From Mycolicibacter sinensis (GTDB lineage: Bacteria > Actinomycetota > Actinomycetes > Mycobacteriales > Mycobacteriaceae): 64,000 bases of DNA. A program made the position numbers and the translations under genes. The notes beneath the pieces were generated by a model that worked only from the letters and a program-made list of their open reading frames with translations, ran no database searches and was not told the DNA's origin. Positions 1 to 8,451 of the stretch are shown here, in pieces (position 1 is the first letter of the stretch; the number at the start of each line of letters is the position of its first letter). The stretch is from positions 62,001-126,000 of the forward strand of contig NZ_LZIN01000038.1 in the NCBI RefSeq assembly GCF_001667375.1. The letters run 5' to 3'.

Positions 1-2
1 CC

Positions 3-251
3 GCCACCGGCGGCGTGATCACCAGCGCGGGAATCGTTCTGGCGGCGGTGTTCTGCGTGCTCGGGGTATTACCGCTGATCGTGCTGACCCAGTTGGGCAT
101 CATTGTCGGGGTCGGGATCCTGCTGGACACCTTCGTGGTTCGCACCCTGGTCATTCCGGCGTTGTTCACCCTGATCGGCGACCGGATCTGGTGGCCGTCC
201 AGACCCGCGGCGTCTACAGCGCCCCCAGATACCGCACCCGGTCCGCGATAA
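3..251 (+). CDS. MmpL/RND-family transporter, C-terminal end (partial, 5' end outside window)
   Basis: The reading frame is open from the left edge and ends at TAA 249-251, so only the last ~82 residues are seen. They hold two hydrophobic membrane helices followed by the motif GVGILLDTFVVRT and a GDRIWWPS stretch, which is the usual end of mycobacterial MmpL lipid exporters (RND superfamily, inner membrane, proton-driven). The acidic residue inside the LLDTFVVRT helix is typical of MMPL domains. The last 38 bases overlap the 3' end of the convergent esterase gene. Which MmpL it is cannot be told from the tail. Confidence 0.85.
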   Translation, partial: ATGGVITSAGIVLAAVFCVLGVLPLIVLTQLGIIVGVGILLDTFVVRTLVIPALFTLIGDRIWWPSRPAASTAPPDTAPGPR

Positions 252-1167
252 CCCGTTGCGACACATCGGTATCGGGTGCCAGCAGATCGAACGCGTGCGG
301 GCAGCCGGGGTACAGGTGCAGCTCGACGGGAACTCCGGCGGCCAGTAGCCGGTGCGCGAAAATGACGTCTTCTTCGGCGAAGATGTCCAGCCCGCCGACG
401 TCGAGATAGGCCGGCGGCAGACCGGTCAGGTCATCGGCGCGAGCCGGCGCGGCATAGCCGTCGGCGGCCCCACCGGCCAGCAGCGCACCCCAGCCGGTGG
501 CGTTGTCGTCATGGCTCCAGGTGAGCACGGCGCTCGCGGCGCCGGCGCCATCACACGTCCGGTCGTCGAGCATCGGGTAGATCAACAGCTGGGCCGCGAT
601 CGCCGGCCCGCCCCGGTCCCGGGCCAGCAGGCTCACACCGGCGGCCAGTCCCCCACCGGCGCTGTCGCCCATCACGGCCAGCCGGGAGGCGTCGACGCCC
701 AACTCGGCGGCGTGATCGGCCAGCCAGCACAGCGCCGCATAGCAGTCCTGAAGTGGAACCGGATGCGGGAACTCCGGGGCGACCCGGTAGTCGACGACCA
801 GCATCGGCACCCCGGATGCGACGACGTAGCCGCGCACCGCCGCGTCGTAGAGCGCACCCAGGCGTGCCCAGTCCAGGATCATCCCGCCGCCATGCAGATA
901 CAGTGCGGCGCTGCCGGGTTGGACAGCGCCCGAGCGCCGGTACCAGCGCAACCCGATCGTGCTGCCGTCGTCGGATTCCACCGAAAACGACCGCACCTCA
1001 ACGCCGGTTATCGGCGGCCGAGACGCCAACACCCGGTTGAACAGGTGGCCCGCATTGCGGCGGCGGGTGACGACATCGCCGACCGCGGGCGGCGGCACCT
1101 GCTCGCCGCCGCCGTCGCGCATCGCCAGCAACGCCGCGAGCACCTGGGGGTCGGGCGGTCCGGCCAT
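214..1167 (-). CDS. HSL-family alpha/beta hydrolase (esterase/lipase, Lip type)
   Basis: A 317-residue hydrolase of the hormone-sensitive lipase family, which cleaves short or medium acyl esters. The oxyanion-hole motif HGGG lies at residues 92-95 and the nucleophile elbow GDSAGG has its serine at 169. The acid (in DIFAEED) and the histidine (in CPHAFD) follow in the expected order near the C-terminus, so the triad looks complete. No signal peptide is evident, so it is probably cytosolic. Mycobacteria carry many such Lip paralogues and substrate cannot be assigned. It is convergent with and overlaps the MmpL gene, and its start lies 72 bases from the divergent LLM gene. Confidence 0.85.
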   Translation of the reverse strand: MAGPPDPQVLAALLAMRDGGGEQVPPPAVGDVVTRRRNAGHLFNRVLASRPPITGVEVRSFSVESDDGSTIGLRWYRRSGAVQPGSAALYLHGGGMILDWARLGALYDAAVRGYVVASGVPMLVVDYRVAPEFPHPVPLQDCYAALCWLADHAAELGVDASRLAVMGDSAGGGLAAGVSLLARDRGGPAIAAQLLIYPMLDDRTCDGAGAASAVLTWSHDDNATGWGALLAGGAADGYAAPARADDLTGLPPAYLDVGGLDIFAEEDVIFAHRLLAAGVPVELHLYPGCPHAFDLLAPDTDVSQRVIADRVRYLGAL

Positions 1168-1239
1168 CAGCGCTCCGTCTCACTCGGTGGATCGTGTCGT
1201 CGGCTACGGTAGCGCCGGAGGAGGTGACCGGTCCGTCCC

Positions 1240-2211
1240 ATGCCACTATTGAGCGCCCTGCGCCTGAACATGACCAATGTCCCCGGCGCCGAGCATGCCG
1301 AGCGTTACCGGACGGCGCTGGAGATGGCGTCCTACGCCGACGCCCACGGGGTGACCGCGATCGGTTGCGAAGAGCATCACCTCGCGGCCACCGGATGGTT
1401 ACCGGCCCCGCTGCTGATGGCCGCTGCCGTCGCCGGGTGCACGACGACCATCCGGATCAGCGTGGGCGCGCTGCTGGTGCCGCTCTACGATCCGATCCGG
1501 CTGGCCGAGGACATCGCGGTGCTGGATCAGCTATCCGCCGGGCGAGTCAGCTTCGTGGCCGGAATCGGTTACCGCCCAACGGAATACCAGGCCGTCGGCA
1601 AGGATTTCCGGCGGCGCGGCCGGCTGATGGACGAATGCCTGACGGTGCTGCTGCAAGCTTGGGGCGAGGAACCGTTCGAACTCCACGGCCAGCTGGTCGA
1701 CGTGACACCCAAGCCGTACACCAAGCCGCATCCGATGCTGCTCATCGGCGGCATGAGCGTCGCGGCGGCCCGGCGCGCAGCCCGGTTCGGCCTGCCGTTC
1801 TCGCCGCCGATGCCGATGCCCGACCTCGAAGCGGTCTATCTGGCCGAACTCGCCCGCAACGACAAGCAGGGGTTCGTGTTCAGCCCCGAAAACGGCAACA
1901 CCGTCACGCATCTGAGCGCCGACCCGGACAAGGCCTGGGACCGCTGCGGCGACTACTTCCTCAACGAGGCACGCGAATACGCCTCCTGGGCGGTGCCGCA
2001 AGTGCCGCGCCCCAACGAAACCCCGGTGGGCACCGTCGCGGAGCTACGCCGGGCCGGCACGGTGGAGGTACTGACGCCAACGGAGCTGATCGCGCAGTGC
2101 CGCGCCGGCCGGACCGGGGTGACCCTGCATCCGCTGATCGGCGGCCTACCGCTCGACGACGGCTGGGAGAGCCTGCGGCTGCTGGCCGAACAGGTGCTGC
2201 CGGAACTCTGA
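1240..2211 (+). CDS. LLM-class (luciferase-like) flavin-dependent oxidoreductase
   Basis: A 323-residue TIM-barrel protein of the bacterial luciferase-like family, which uses reduced FMN or F420 to oxidise or reduce small organic substrates. The family pattern is visible: an N-terminal EEHH motif after AIGCEEHHL, a GRVSFVAGIGY segment, then the MLLIGGMS strand. Mycobacterial members often use F420, but the cofactor cannot be settled here. The ATG at 1240 is the first start after an in-frame TGA at 1225-1227. A GGAGGAGG sequence lies a little far upstream (1216-1223). The gene ends 4 bases before the convergent 672-residue gene. Confidence 0.85.
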   Translation: MPLLSALRLNMTNVPGAEHAERYRTALEMASYADAHGVTAIGCEEHHLAATGWLPAPLLMAAAVAGCTTTIRISVGALLVPLYDPIRLAEDIAVLDQLSAGRVSFVAGIGYRPTEYQAVGKDFRRRGRLMDECLTVLLQAWGEEPFELHGQLVDVTPKPYTKPHPMLLIGGMSVAAARRAARFGLPFSPPMPMPDLEAVYLAELARNDKQGFVFSPENGNTVTHLSADPDKAWDRCGDYFLNEAREYASWAVPQVPRPNETPVGTVAELRRAGTVEVLTPTELIAQCRAGRTGVTLHPLIGGLPLDDGWESLRLLAEQVLPEL

Positions 2212-2215
2212 GGCC

Positions 2216-4234
2216 TCACGCCTGGACCGCAGCGGTTCCGACCATGCGATCGGCGCCCCAGCTGCGCTGGAGATAGCCCAGCACCCGGTCTAATTCGGTC
2301 TGGGTGACCGCGGCCCGCTCGCCCGGTTCCAGCGGATCGAAGTGGAAGATGTAGAGCCGCGACGCGAACTGCTCGAACGGCAGCGACGCCTCGCCGAAGC
2401 GTTCACCGTGCCCGGCGGTGCTGACCACCACACCGTCACCCCAATCCTGCCCACTGTCGTTGTTGGGGTTGTAGAAGTACACCCGCATGGCCCCCTCGGG
2501 GTCCAGGCCCACCCGCAGCACGGTGATCGCATGCCAGCCGACGAAGCGGGCGGCGCTGTCGGTCACGGCGATGCCGGCCGGCTGCGGGTGGATCAGCGGC
2601 TGATTGCCGTTGTAGAACGGGTGGTAGGCGGCGTAGAAGTGCCGCAAAAACCCTTCGAGCTCAACCAGATTGCCGGTCGCGACGTCGACGTTGATGCGGA
2701 AGCCTCGCCCGGACCACCAGCCGTGGAACTCCGGATTGACCCACCGGTGCGGGTCGCCGTCGCGGCCGACGCACCGCCGGAACATCTCGGCGTAGATGCG
2801 GTCCAGATGCGGCACCACCAGCAACGAGACCGGATCGAGGTCGACGGGAAGGTGGGTGGCCACCCCGCCCCCGCTGTCCTTCGACGAGATCGGCTGACCC
2901 TCGAAGTGCATGACGATCTCGTCGTCGCGGGCCGCCCAGGCGATCGTCTGCAGCAGGTAGTCGGGATCGTTGTAGGACCACATCGACAGTGCACGCGCTG
3001 CTTGGCAGGTCGGGTTGTCACCCTGCCCGACCCCGAGCGGCAGCCCGAGCATCGACAGCGTCCCCGCCAGCAGCCAGGTGTGCGGATCCTGCACCGTTCC
3101 GAACACCTGGGTGAGCCGCTTCCGGGACGCCTTGGAGACCGGCAGCGCCAATTGACGCCACAGCGACGGCGCCACCGGCGGCTGGTAGAGGATGCCGCGC
3201 TCCAGCAGCAACGCCAGCCCGTAGATGCACTGGGCCGTCTCGACGTGCACCGCCCCCGAGATCAGGCTGTGCACTAGATCGTGGAAGCAGAGCAGGCTGT
3301 CGCGCCCGGTGCTGGACAGGCCCAGCGCCTCGCCGAGCAGATAGTCGTTCTTTTCCAGCAGGAACCGCAGCAGCACTGCGTGATACGGCGACACCAGCCC
3401 GGTGTCATGCATCGACCGCGCGAAGCCGGCCGCCTCGTACTGCAGGGTCGGCTCGTCCATCGATTCCAGCCGGCTGCGATACACCTGGACCCCGGGATCT
3501 TCCCGGCAGCCGTCGGTGGTGCCGTACAGGCTGGTGATCAACCGATCGGTGCCCACCGCGCCGCTGCCCAGATCGATGCTGGGATCACTGCGCACGATCG
3601 AGATCTGGGTGATCATCGCCTTGATCTGGTCGACCTGGATGGGCCGCTGACGCAGAATCCGCCAGATCTCCTCGACCAGCCGGTCCAGAACGCCGTCGTA
3701 ACCGATCTCCTCGACCAGGTACCCGAACAGGTCGCGGGTCAGCCGCGCCATCCGGCCCTGCAGTTCGCGCTCCGCCTCGGTCGGCGGGGCCAACAGCAGC
3801 GACAGGTTGATCGCCAGCACCTGCGACAGATGGTGCCGCGCCTGCTCCGCGGTGATCAGCGGATGGCTGTACTCGCCGTTGGCCACCGCGAGCAGACGCA
3901 GTTCGTTGACCGCCTCCAGCACCACGGTGTCAGGATTGGCACTGCGCAACGTACCGGTGGTCAGCACCGGCAGCAGGGTGCGCGGCGATGCCCAGTCCGT
4001 CCCCTGGAACAGCCCGGCCTCTTCCAGCGCCGCGCTGCGGGCCCGTACCGCCGCACAGCCACCCGGCTGCAGCAACACCAGCCGCAGCCCGTCCAGAACA
4101 CGGCGCAGCCGGTCCGCTTTGCCCAGTGGTCCGGCCTCCGCCAACGCCCCGGTCGCGTCGTCGAGCCTGCTCAGCCGACTTTCCAGGGTCGCTAGGTCAC
4201 CGTTTGTCTGGCTCTCCGGTGAATTCCCATTCAC
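2216..4234 (-). CDS. Conserved protein with cysteine-peptidase-like C-terminal region (function unknown)
   Basis: A 672-residue protein I cannot place in a named family. The first ~400 residues are largely helical by composition, with no signal peptide or membrane segment. The C-terminal third carries the layout of a papain-like thiol enzyme: a GQGDN stretch just before Cys410 (in NPTCQAARALSMW), His568 in GWHAITVLRV, and an Asn589/Asn591/Asp593 cluster in YNPNND. A Gln, Cys, His, Asn order of this kind is used by C1/C39-type peptidases and transglutaminase-like proteins. That reading is inference and no activity is shown. It lies 26 bases downstream of the ATP-grasp gene on the same strand, so the two are probably co-transcribed. 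Confidence 0.7.
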   Translation of the reverse strand: MNGNSPESQTNGDLATLESRLSRLDDATGALAEAGPLGKADRLRRVLDGLRLVLLQPGGCAAVRARSAALEEAGLFQGTDWASPRTLLPVLTTGTLRSANPDTVVLEAVNELRLLAVANGEYSHPLITAEQARHHLSQVLAINLSLLLAPPTEAERELQGRMARLTRDLFGYLVEEIGYDGVLDRLVEEIWRILRQRPIQVDQIKAMITQISIVRSDPSIDLGSGAVGTDRLITSLYGTTDGCREDPGVQVYRSRLESMDEPTLQYEAAGFARSMHDTGLVSPYHAVLLRFLLEKNDYLLGEALGLSSTGRDSLLCFHDLVHSLISGAVHVETAQCIYGLALLLERGILYQPPVAPSLWRQLALPVSKASRKRLTQVFGTVQDPHTWLLAGTLSMLGLPLGVGQGDNPTCQAARALSMWSYNDPDYLLQTIAWAARDDEIVMHFEGQPISSKDSGGGVATHLPVDLDPVSLLVVPHLDRIYAEMFRRCVGRDGDPHRWVNPEFHGWWSGRGFRINVDVATGNLVELEGFLRHFYAAYHPFYNGNQPLIHPQPAGIAVTDSAARFVGWHAITVLRVGLDPEGAMRVYFYNPNNDSGQDWGDGVVVSTAGHGERFGEASLPFEQFASRLYIFHFDPLEPGERAAVTQTELDRVLGYLQRSWGADRMVGTAAVQA

Positions 4235-4260
4235 AACGGGTTCCTCACGTGCATGCCGCC

Positions 4261-5526
4261 TCAGAGGTAGAAGTCAAGCTCTTCTTGCCGCTTGAGCAAC
4301 TGCCGCATCTCATACGGATCCTCACCGAAGAAGTAGACCAGACCCCAGTGGGTGCCGAAAGCGGTGCGCTTGGTGACGGTCTCTTCGAGCGGTGCGGTGA
4401 GTTCGTGCGATTCGAAGTATTGGTGGTCCTCGGTCTCCTCGGGGATGGCAAGCGTGCTGACCACCCGCCGGCGCGGATACACCCCGAAACAGCCGGCGTG
4501 TCCCTTGGCGTCGACGACCTCGCGCGGGAAGAACTGCTGCAGTTCCTCCTCGGTGGTCTTGGGGTCGAACGCCAGCACCAGCGCCTGGTAGCCGTTGAAA
4601 CCATAGACGCGCTCCAACAGTTCGAAGACCTTGAAACCCGGCGGCCGGTAGGCGACCTCACCGAAGTACATCTCTCCGTCGCTGGTCACGAAGTACTCGG
4701 GGTGGACGAAGCCGAAATCGATGTCGAACGCCTTGATCAGCTTCTCGATCTGAGCGGCGATCTGCGGCCGGTAGCGTTCCAATTCCGGCGACGCCGGTAC
4801 GAATACCGAATAGCCGAGGGTGACGTACTCGGAAATGTTGAGAAACCGGATCTTCCCGTTGTGCACCCACGCCTCGACGGCGAATTCCCAGCCGTCGAGA
4901 TGTGATTCCATCAATGCCGGGAATTCTTCGTCGGGAATCGAGTCGATGTCATCGGGAGCCCGGATCACCCGGTGGCCGAGGCAGCCGGCCTTGTCGAAGG
5001 CCTTGAAATGGATGGGGTCGTTGGGGTCGCCGTCGAGTTTCAACAACGTCTGGTTGACCCGTTTGAGGAACCGGATGACGTCGTCGCGGTCGTGCGCCTC
5101 CTCGAAGATGCCGACCCGAATTCCGCCCAGCTGAGCACGCCGCTTCATCAGCGATTTGTCGCGTAGCAGCATCGCTTGACCGAGCAGCCGCGGGTTGTCC
5201 AGCAGGACGGAGTTGATCGCGCCCGCCCATTCCACGGTCTCCTCGAAGAGTGGGATCGCGACGTCGACGCCGCGCTCCTTGAGTGTTTCGGCGATCTCCA
5301 TCGACCGCTCGTTCAGGCGCTCGAAGTTCCAGGCGATGTAGGGAATATCGTGCTGCTGACAGTATTCTTCGGCCCAGTCCGGCGCGACGACCACATACCG
5401 GCGGTCGAAACGGTCCACTGCATCGACGGCGTTCAAACTCCAGCCGAGTAACGCGATATAACCCTTCTCCGGGTTGCGGTGGTTCTCGTCATTACGGGTC
5501 TCGGAAACATCCGTCAAATCCGTCAA
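4261..5526 (-). CDS. ATP-grasp domain enzyme (putative carboxylate-amine/thiol ligase)
   Basis: A 421-residue protein with an ATP-grasp fold. An N-terminal Rossmann-like part (GYIALLGWSLNAVDAV) precedes a lysine-bearing ATP-binding region (HFKAFDKAGCLGHRVI), the EFAVEAWVHNGKI strand and the metal-ligand motif YFGEVAYRPPG. Such enzymes activate a carboxylate as acyl phosphate and join it to an amine or similar nucleophile. The substrate is unknown. I chose TTG 5526 because GAGGGAGGGG lies just upstream. The frame stays open to 5718, but that extension has low-complexity Arg-rich composition and would run into the crtE promoter region. The partner downstream is the cysteine-peptidase-like protein. 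A ligase plus thiol-hydrolase pair could act on a peptide or amide, which is speculative. Confidence 0.8.
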   Translation of the reverse strand: MTDLTDVSETRNDENHRNPEKGYIALLGWSLNAVDAVDRFDRRYVVVAPDWAEEYCQQHDIPYIAWNFERLNERSMEIAETLKERGVDVAIPLFEETVEWAGAINSVLLDNPRLLGQAMLLRDKSLMKRRAQLGGIRVGIFEEAHDRDDVIRFLKRVNQTLLKLDGDPNDPIHFKAFDKAGCLGHRVIRAPDDIDSIPDEEFPALMESHLDGWEFAVEAWVHNGKIRFLNISEYVTLGYSVFVPASPELERYRPQIAAQIEKLIKAFDIDFGFVHPEYFVTSDGEMYFGEVAYRPPGFKVFELLERVYGFNGYQALVLAFDPKTTEEELQQFFPREVVDAKGHAGCFGVYPRRRVVSTLAIPEETEDHQYFESHELTAPLEETVTKRTAFGTHWGLVYFFGEDPYEMRQLLKRQEELDFYL

Positions 5527-5743
5527 GGCGCCCCTCCCTCTTTTCGACCCTCTTCGCGTACGATCCTCGCCCACGGTACCCGCGGCGTTCCGCCGGTGAG
5601 CGGGTCGCCGAAGGCTGATCGGTCCCTCGGTGCGGTCCAGGCGTGGGCTGATCGCTCGCCGACCGGACCGGCTGATCCCGCGCCGATCCACCTGGTCAAA
5701 CCGCTCTTTCTTCGCCATTTAATGGGTTAACCGGCTCCCCGTT

Positions 5744-5768
5744 GTTTGGGTGCAAACCACGGCGGGTA
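5744..5768 (+). promoter_or_regulatory. Candidate SigF promoter of the carotenoid operon
   Basis: GTTT at 5744-5747 is followed after exactly 16 bases by GGGTA at 5764-5768, a full match to the mycobacterial SigF consensus GTTT-N15-17-GGGTA. Transcription would start near 5775 and give a leader of roughly 30 bases to the crtE start at 5804. The same stretch holds a GTTTG-N4-CAAAC inverted repeat (5744-5757) that could bind a regulator. In M. smegmatis SigF is known to control carotenoid production. Confidence 0.7.
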
Positions 5769-5803
5769 TCGCCCAAAACGACAGGCCTGCGGAAGGAGCG
5801 TCC

Positions 5804-6931
5804 GTGGTCGAACGACATACGTGTTCGCTCATCGGCGAAGTCGGCGTGCCGCAGAATTCCTGCGCGGACAGCAAATGCTTCCAGAGCTGGCAGGCGCACA
5901 TTCGGCGCCAGGTGCTCGCCGCCGTCGCCGCTTTCGTGGCGGCTCGCCGTTCGGCTGAACTCGGCGGCACCGGCGTGCCCGTCGCCGGCGACATCTTGGT
6001 CGACTTCGTCGGGGGCGGCAAATGCCTGCGCTCGACGTTCACCTACCTGGGCTGGCTCTGTGGAGCCGGACCCAGCCGGGCCGCGCTGGCAGCCGCGTCG
6101 AGCATGGAGTTGCTGCACACCTTCGCGCTGATGCAAGACGACGTGATGGACGGCTCCGCCACCCGGCGCGGTCGGCAGACCGCGCACCGGCAGTTCGCGG
6201 AATGGCATCGCCGGCGCGGCCTGTCGGGGTCGTCGCGACGATTCGGCCAATCCGGCGCCGTGTTGCTGGCCGACCTGTGCCTGATCTGGGCCGAGCAGAT
6301 GCTGCGCGAATCCGGCTTGGAGAGCGAGCAGCTCCAGCGGGCCTGGCCCCGCTACGACGCGATGCGCACCGAGCTCGCAGTGGGTCAATTCGCCGACCTT
6401 GCAAGCGATCTGAGTGACTGCCCGGAGCTGGACGTCGTCCTCGATGTCGCGCGGCGCAAGTCGGGTAACTACACGGTGCGCCGTCCGCTGGAGATCGGCG
6501 CGGCCATGGCCGGCTGCAGCGACGCCACCCTGGCCGGGTTGGGCACCTACGGCGGCGAGATCGGCGAAGCATTCCAGCTGCGAGACGACCTCTTGGGAGT
6601 GTTCGGCTCGCCCGACACCACCGGAAAGCCCAGCGGCGACGATCTGCGCGAGCGCAAGCCGACCAGTGTCGTGGTCAACGCCTACCACATGGCCGACGCG
6701 CCGACCCGACGCGAACTCGCCGAACTGATGAAGCGAGACGACGTCGACAGCCGTGCCGTCGACCGGTGGCGCGCGCTGATCGTGCGCACCGGCGCGGTGG
6801 AGGCCATCGAGAAGATGATCGCCGAGAAGCTGGTAACCGCCCGGATTGCGCTGGACGACATGGAAATCGAGGAAAACATTCGCACCGCGCTGGCCCATAT
6901 GGCCACCGCCTGCACGGAGCGTTCCCGATGA
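5804..6931 (+). CDS. crtE: Geranylgeranyl diphosphate synthase (polyprenyl synthetase)
   Basis: The 375-residue enzyme extends allylic diphosphates with IPP to make C20 GGPP, the first committed precursor of this operon. The first aspartate-rich motif is DDVMD from residue 112 (after LLHTFALMQ) and the second is DDLLG from residue 261 (after FQLR). Both bind the Mg-diphosphate. The start is GTG 5804, preceded by AAGGAG at 5793-5798. An upstream in-frame GTG at 5750 lies inside the promoter and is rejected. The stop overlaps the crtI ATG (ATGA at 6928-6931), so translation is coupled. It is the first gene of an eight-gene operon. Confidence 0.92.
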   Translation: MVERHTCSLIGEVGVPQNSCADSKCFQSWQAHIRRQVLAAVAAFVAARRSAELGGTGVPVAGDILVDFVGGGKCLRSTFTYLGWLCGAGPSRAALAAASSMELLHTFALMQDDVMDGSATRRGRQTAHRQFAEWHRRRGLSGSSRRFGQSGAVLLADLCLIWAEQMLRESGLESEQLQRAWPRYDAMRTELAVGQFADLASDLSDCPELDVVLDVARRKSGNYTVRRPLEIGAAMAGCSDATLAGLGTYGGEIGEAFQLRDDLLGVFGSPDTTGKPSGDDLRERKPTSVVVNAYHMADAPTRRELAELMKRDDVDSRAVDRWRALIVRTGAVEAIEKMIAEKLVTARIALDDMEIEENIRTALAHMATACTERSR

Positions 6932-8451
6932 CGCGCACCGTAGGCGGCCGCACCGACCATGTGGTGGTGGTCGGTGCGGGCCTGTCGGGCCTATCGACGG
7001 CACTGCACCTGGCCGGGCGCGGGCGAGAAGTCACCGTGATCGAGCGGGAGCCGTGGCCGGGCGGACGCGCCGGCCGACTGGACATCGGCGGCTACCGGAT
7101 CGACACCGGCCCCACGGTGTTGACCATGCCCGACCTTATCGACGAGGCGTTCGCCGCCGTCGGCGAATCTCTCACCGACCGACTGGAACTACTCGCCGTG
7201 GATCCGGCTTACGAGGCCAGATTCGCCGATGGCAGCGCGCTGAACGTCCACACCGATGCCGACCGGATGGCCAGCGCGGTCGAGGAGTTCGCCGGCCCCG
7301 GCCAGGCTGCCGGATACCTCAGGCTGCGGGACTGGCTGACCCGGCTGTATCACATCGAGATCGACCGCTTCATCGGCGCCAACTTCGACACTCCGCTGGC
7401 TCTGCTGAACCCGCCGTTGATGCGGCTGGCCGCAATCGGCGGATTCCGGGCCTGGGACACCATGGTCAAGCGGTACATCAGCGACCCCCGGTTGCGGCGG
7501 GTGTTCACCTTCCAGTCGCTCTACGCCGGCGTGGCCCCCCAACACGCGCTGGCGGCCTACGCGGTGATCGCCTATATGGACACCGTTGCCGGCGTGTTCT
7601 TTCCGCGCGGCGGCATCCGGGCGTTACCGGATGCGTTGGCTGCAGCAGGTTCTCGCGCCGGAGTGCGGTTCCGCTACGGTACGGCGGTCACCGCGCTGGA
7701 AAGCCGCGGAGACCGGATCACCGCGGTCCGCACCGACCGTGATGATGCGGTCCCCTGCGATGCGGTGGTGCTGACCAGCGAACTGCCCCAGACCTATGAA
7801 CTGTTGGGCCGCACGCCCCGTCGCCTCCGAGCGCTGCGGGCCTCGCCGTCCGCGGTGGTGGTACACGTGGGCTGTCATCGGGTGCAGCCGGCGACCGCGC
7901 ATCACACCATCCTGTTCGGCGAGGCGTGGCAGGAGACTTTCACCGACATCATCGGCGCGGGACAAGTGATGCGCGACCCGTCGCTGCTGGTCACCCGCCC
8001 CACCGCCAGCGATCCCGGGCTGGCCCCGGCCGGACGTGACCTGCTGTACGTACTCGCGCCCGCGCCCAACCTGTCCACCGGGACCGTCGACTGGCCGGCG
8101 GCCGGGCCGGCCTACGCAGCGGGCCTGGTCGACACCGTGCGCGATCGGCTGCAGCCGGGTCTGCGCGACAGCGCCGAAGTGCTCGAGATCGTCACACCCG
8201 CCGACTGGGCCCGCCGCGGGATGGCGGCGGGTACGCCGTTCGCGTTGGCGCACACCTTCAGCCAGACCGGACCGTTCCGCCCGGCCAACACCATCCGCGG
8301 CATCGACAACGCGGTGCTGGCCGGCTCGTCGACGGTTCCGGGCGTGGGGGTTCCGACCGCGCTGATCTCCGGGCGGCTCGCCGCCGACCGCATCACCGGA
8401 AGTGTCCGCCACCACCCCTGGCACCTCGACCGGAAAGCATCGTTGCCATGA
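6928..8451 (+). CDS. crtI: Phytoene desaturase (CrtI type)
   Basis: A 507-residue FAD enzyme that introduces double bonds into phytoene to give lycopene. The dinucleotide-binding GAGLSGLSTALHLAGRG begins near residue 16 and is followed by the acidic end of the second strand (VIERE) and the GGRAGR segment typical of CrtI. The C-terminal flavin motif around NAVLAGSSTVPGVGVPTALISGRLAADRI is the hallmark of bacterial phytoene desaturases. The length fits the family (490-510). The ATG 6928 overlaps the crtE stop and its own stop overlaps the crtB ATG at 8448. The frame is open upstream inside crtE, but no family sequence lies there. Confidence 0.93.
   Translation: MTRTVGGRTDHVVVVGAGLSGLSTALHLAGRGREVTVIEREPWPGGRAGRLDIGGYRIDTGPTVLTMPDLIDEAFAAVGESLTDRLELLAVDPAYEARFADGSALNVHTDADRMASAVEEFAGPGQAAGYLRLRDWLTRLYHIEIDRFIGANFDTPLALLNPPLMRLAAIGGFRAWDTMVKRYISDPRLRRVFTFQSLYAGVAPQHALAAYAVIAYMDTVAGVFFPRGGIRALPDALAAAGSRAGVRFRYGTAVTALESRGDRITAVRTDRDDAVPCDAVVLTSELPQTYELLGRTPRRLRALRASPSAVVVHVGCHRVQPATAHHTILFGEAWQETFTDIIGAGQVMRDPSLLVTRPTASDPGLAPAGRDLLYVLAPAPNLSTGTVDWPAAGPAYAAGLVDTVRDRLQPGLRDSAEVLEIVTPADWARRGMAAGTPFALAHTFSQTGPFRPANTIRGIDNAVLAGSSTVPGVGVPTALISGRLAADRITGSVRHHPWHLDRKASLP

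Noticed and set aside
2209-2218. Perfect palindrome TGAGGCCTCA covering both stop codons of two convergent genes
   Set aside because: It arises naturally where two TGA stops face each other with a GC-rich spacer. It is too short for a terminator and no other signal is present.
5725-5752. Alternative SigF-like pair GGTTA / GGGTG before crtE
   Set aside because: The spacing is 18 and the -10 is imperfect. The overlapping GTTT-N16-GGGTA pair is a full match.
5750-5803. Upstream GTG start for crtE
   Set aside because: It lies inside the SigF promoter, and the ribosome site AAGGAG is placed for GTG 5804.
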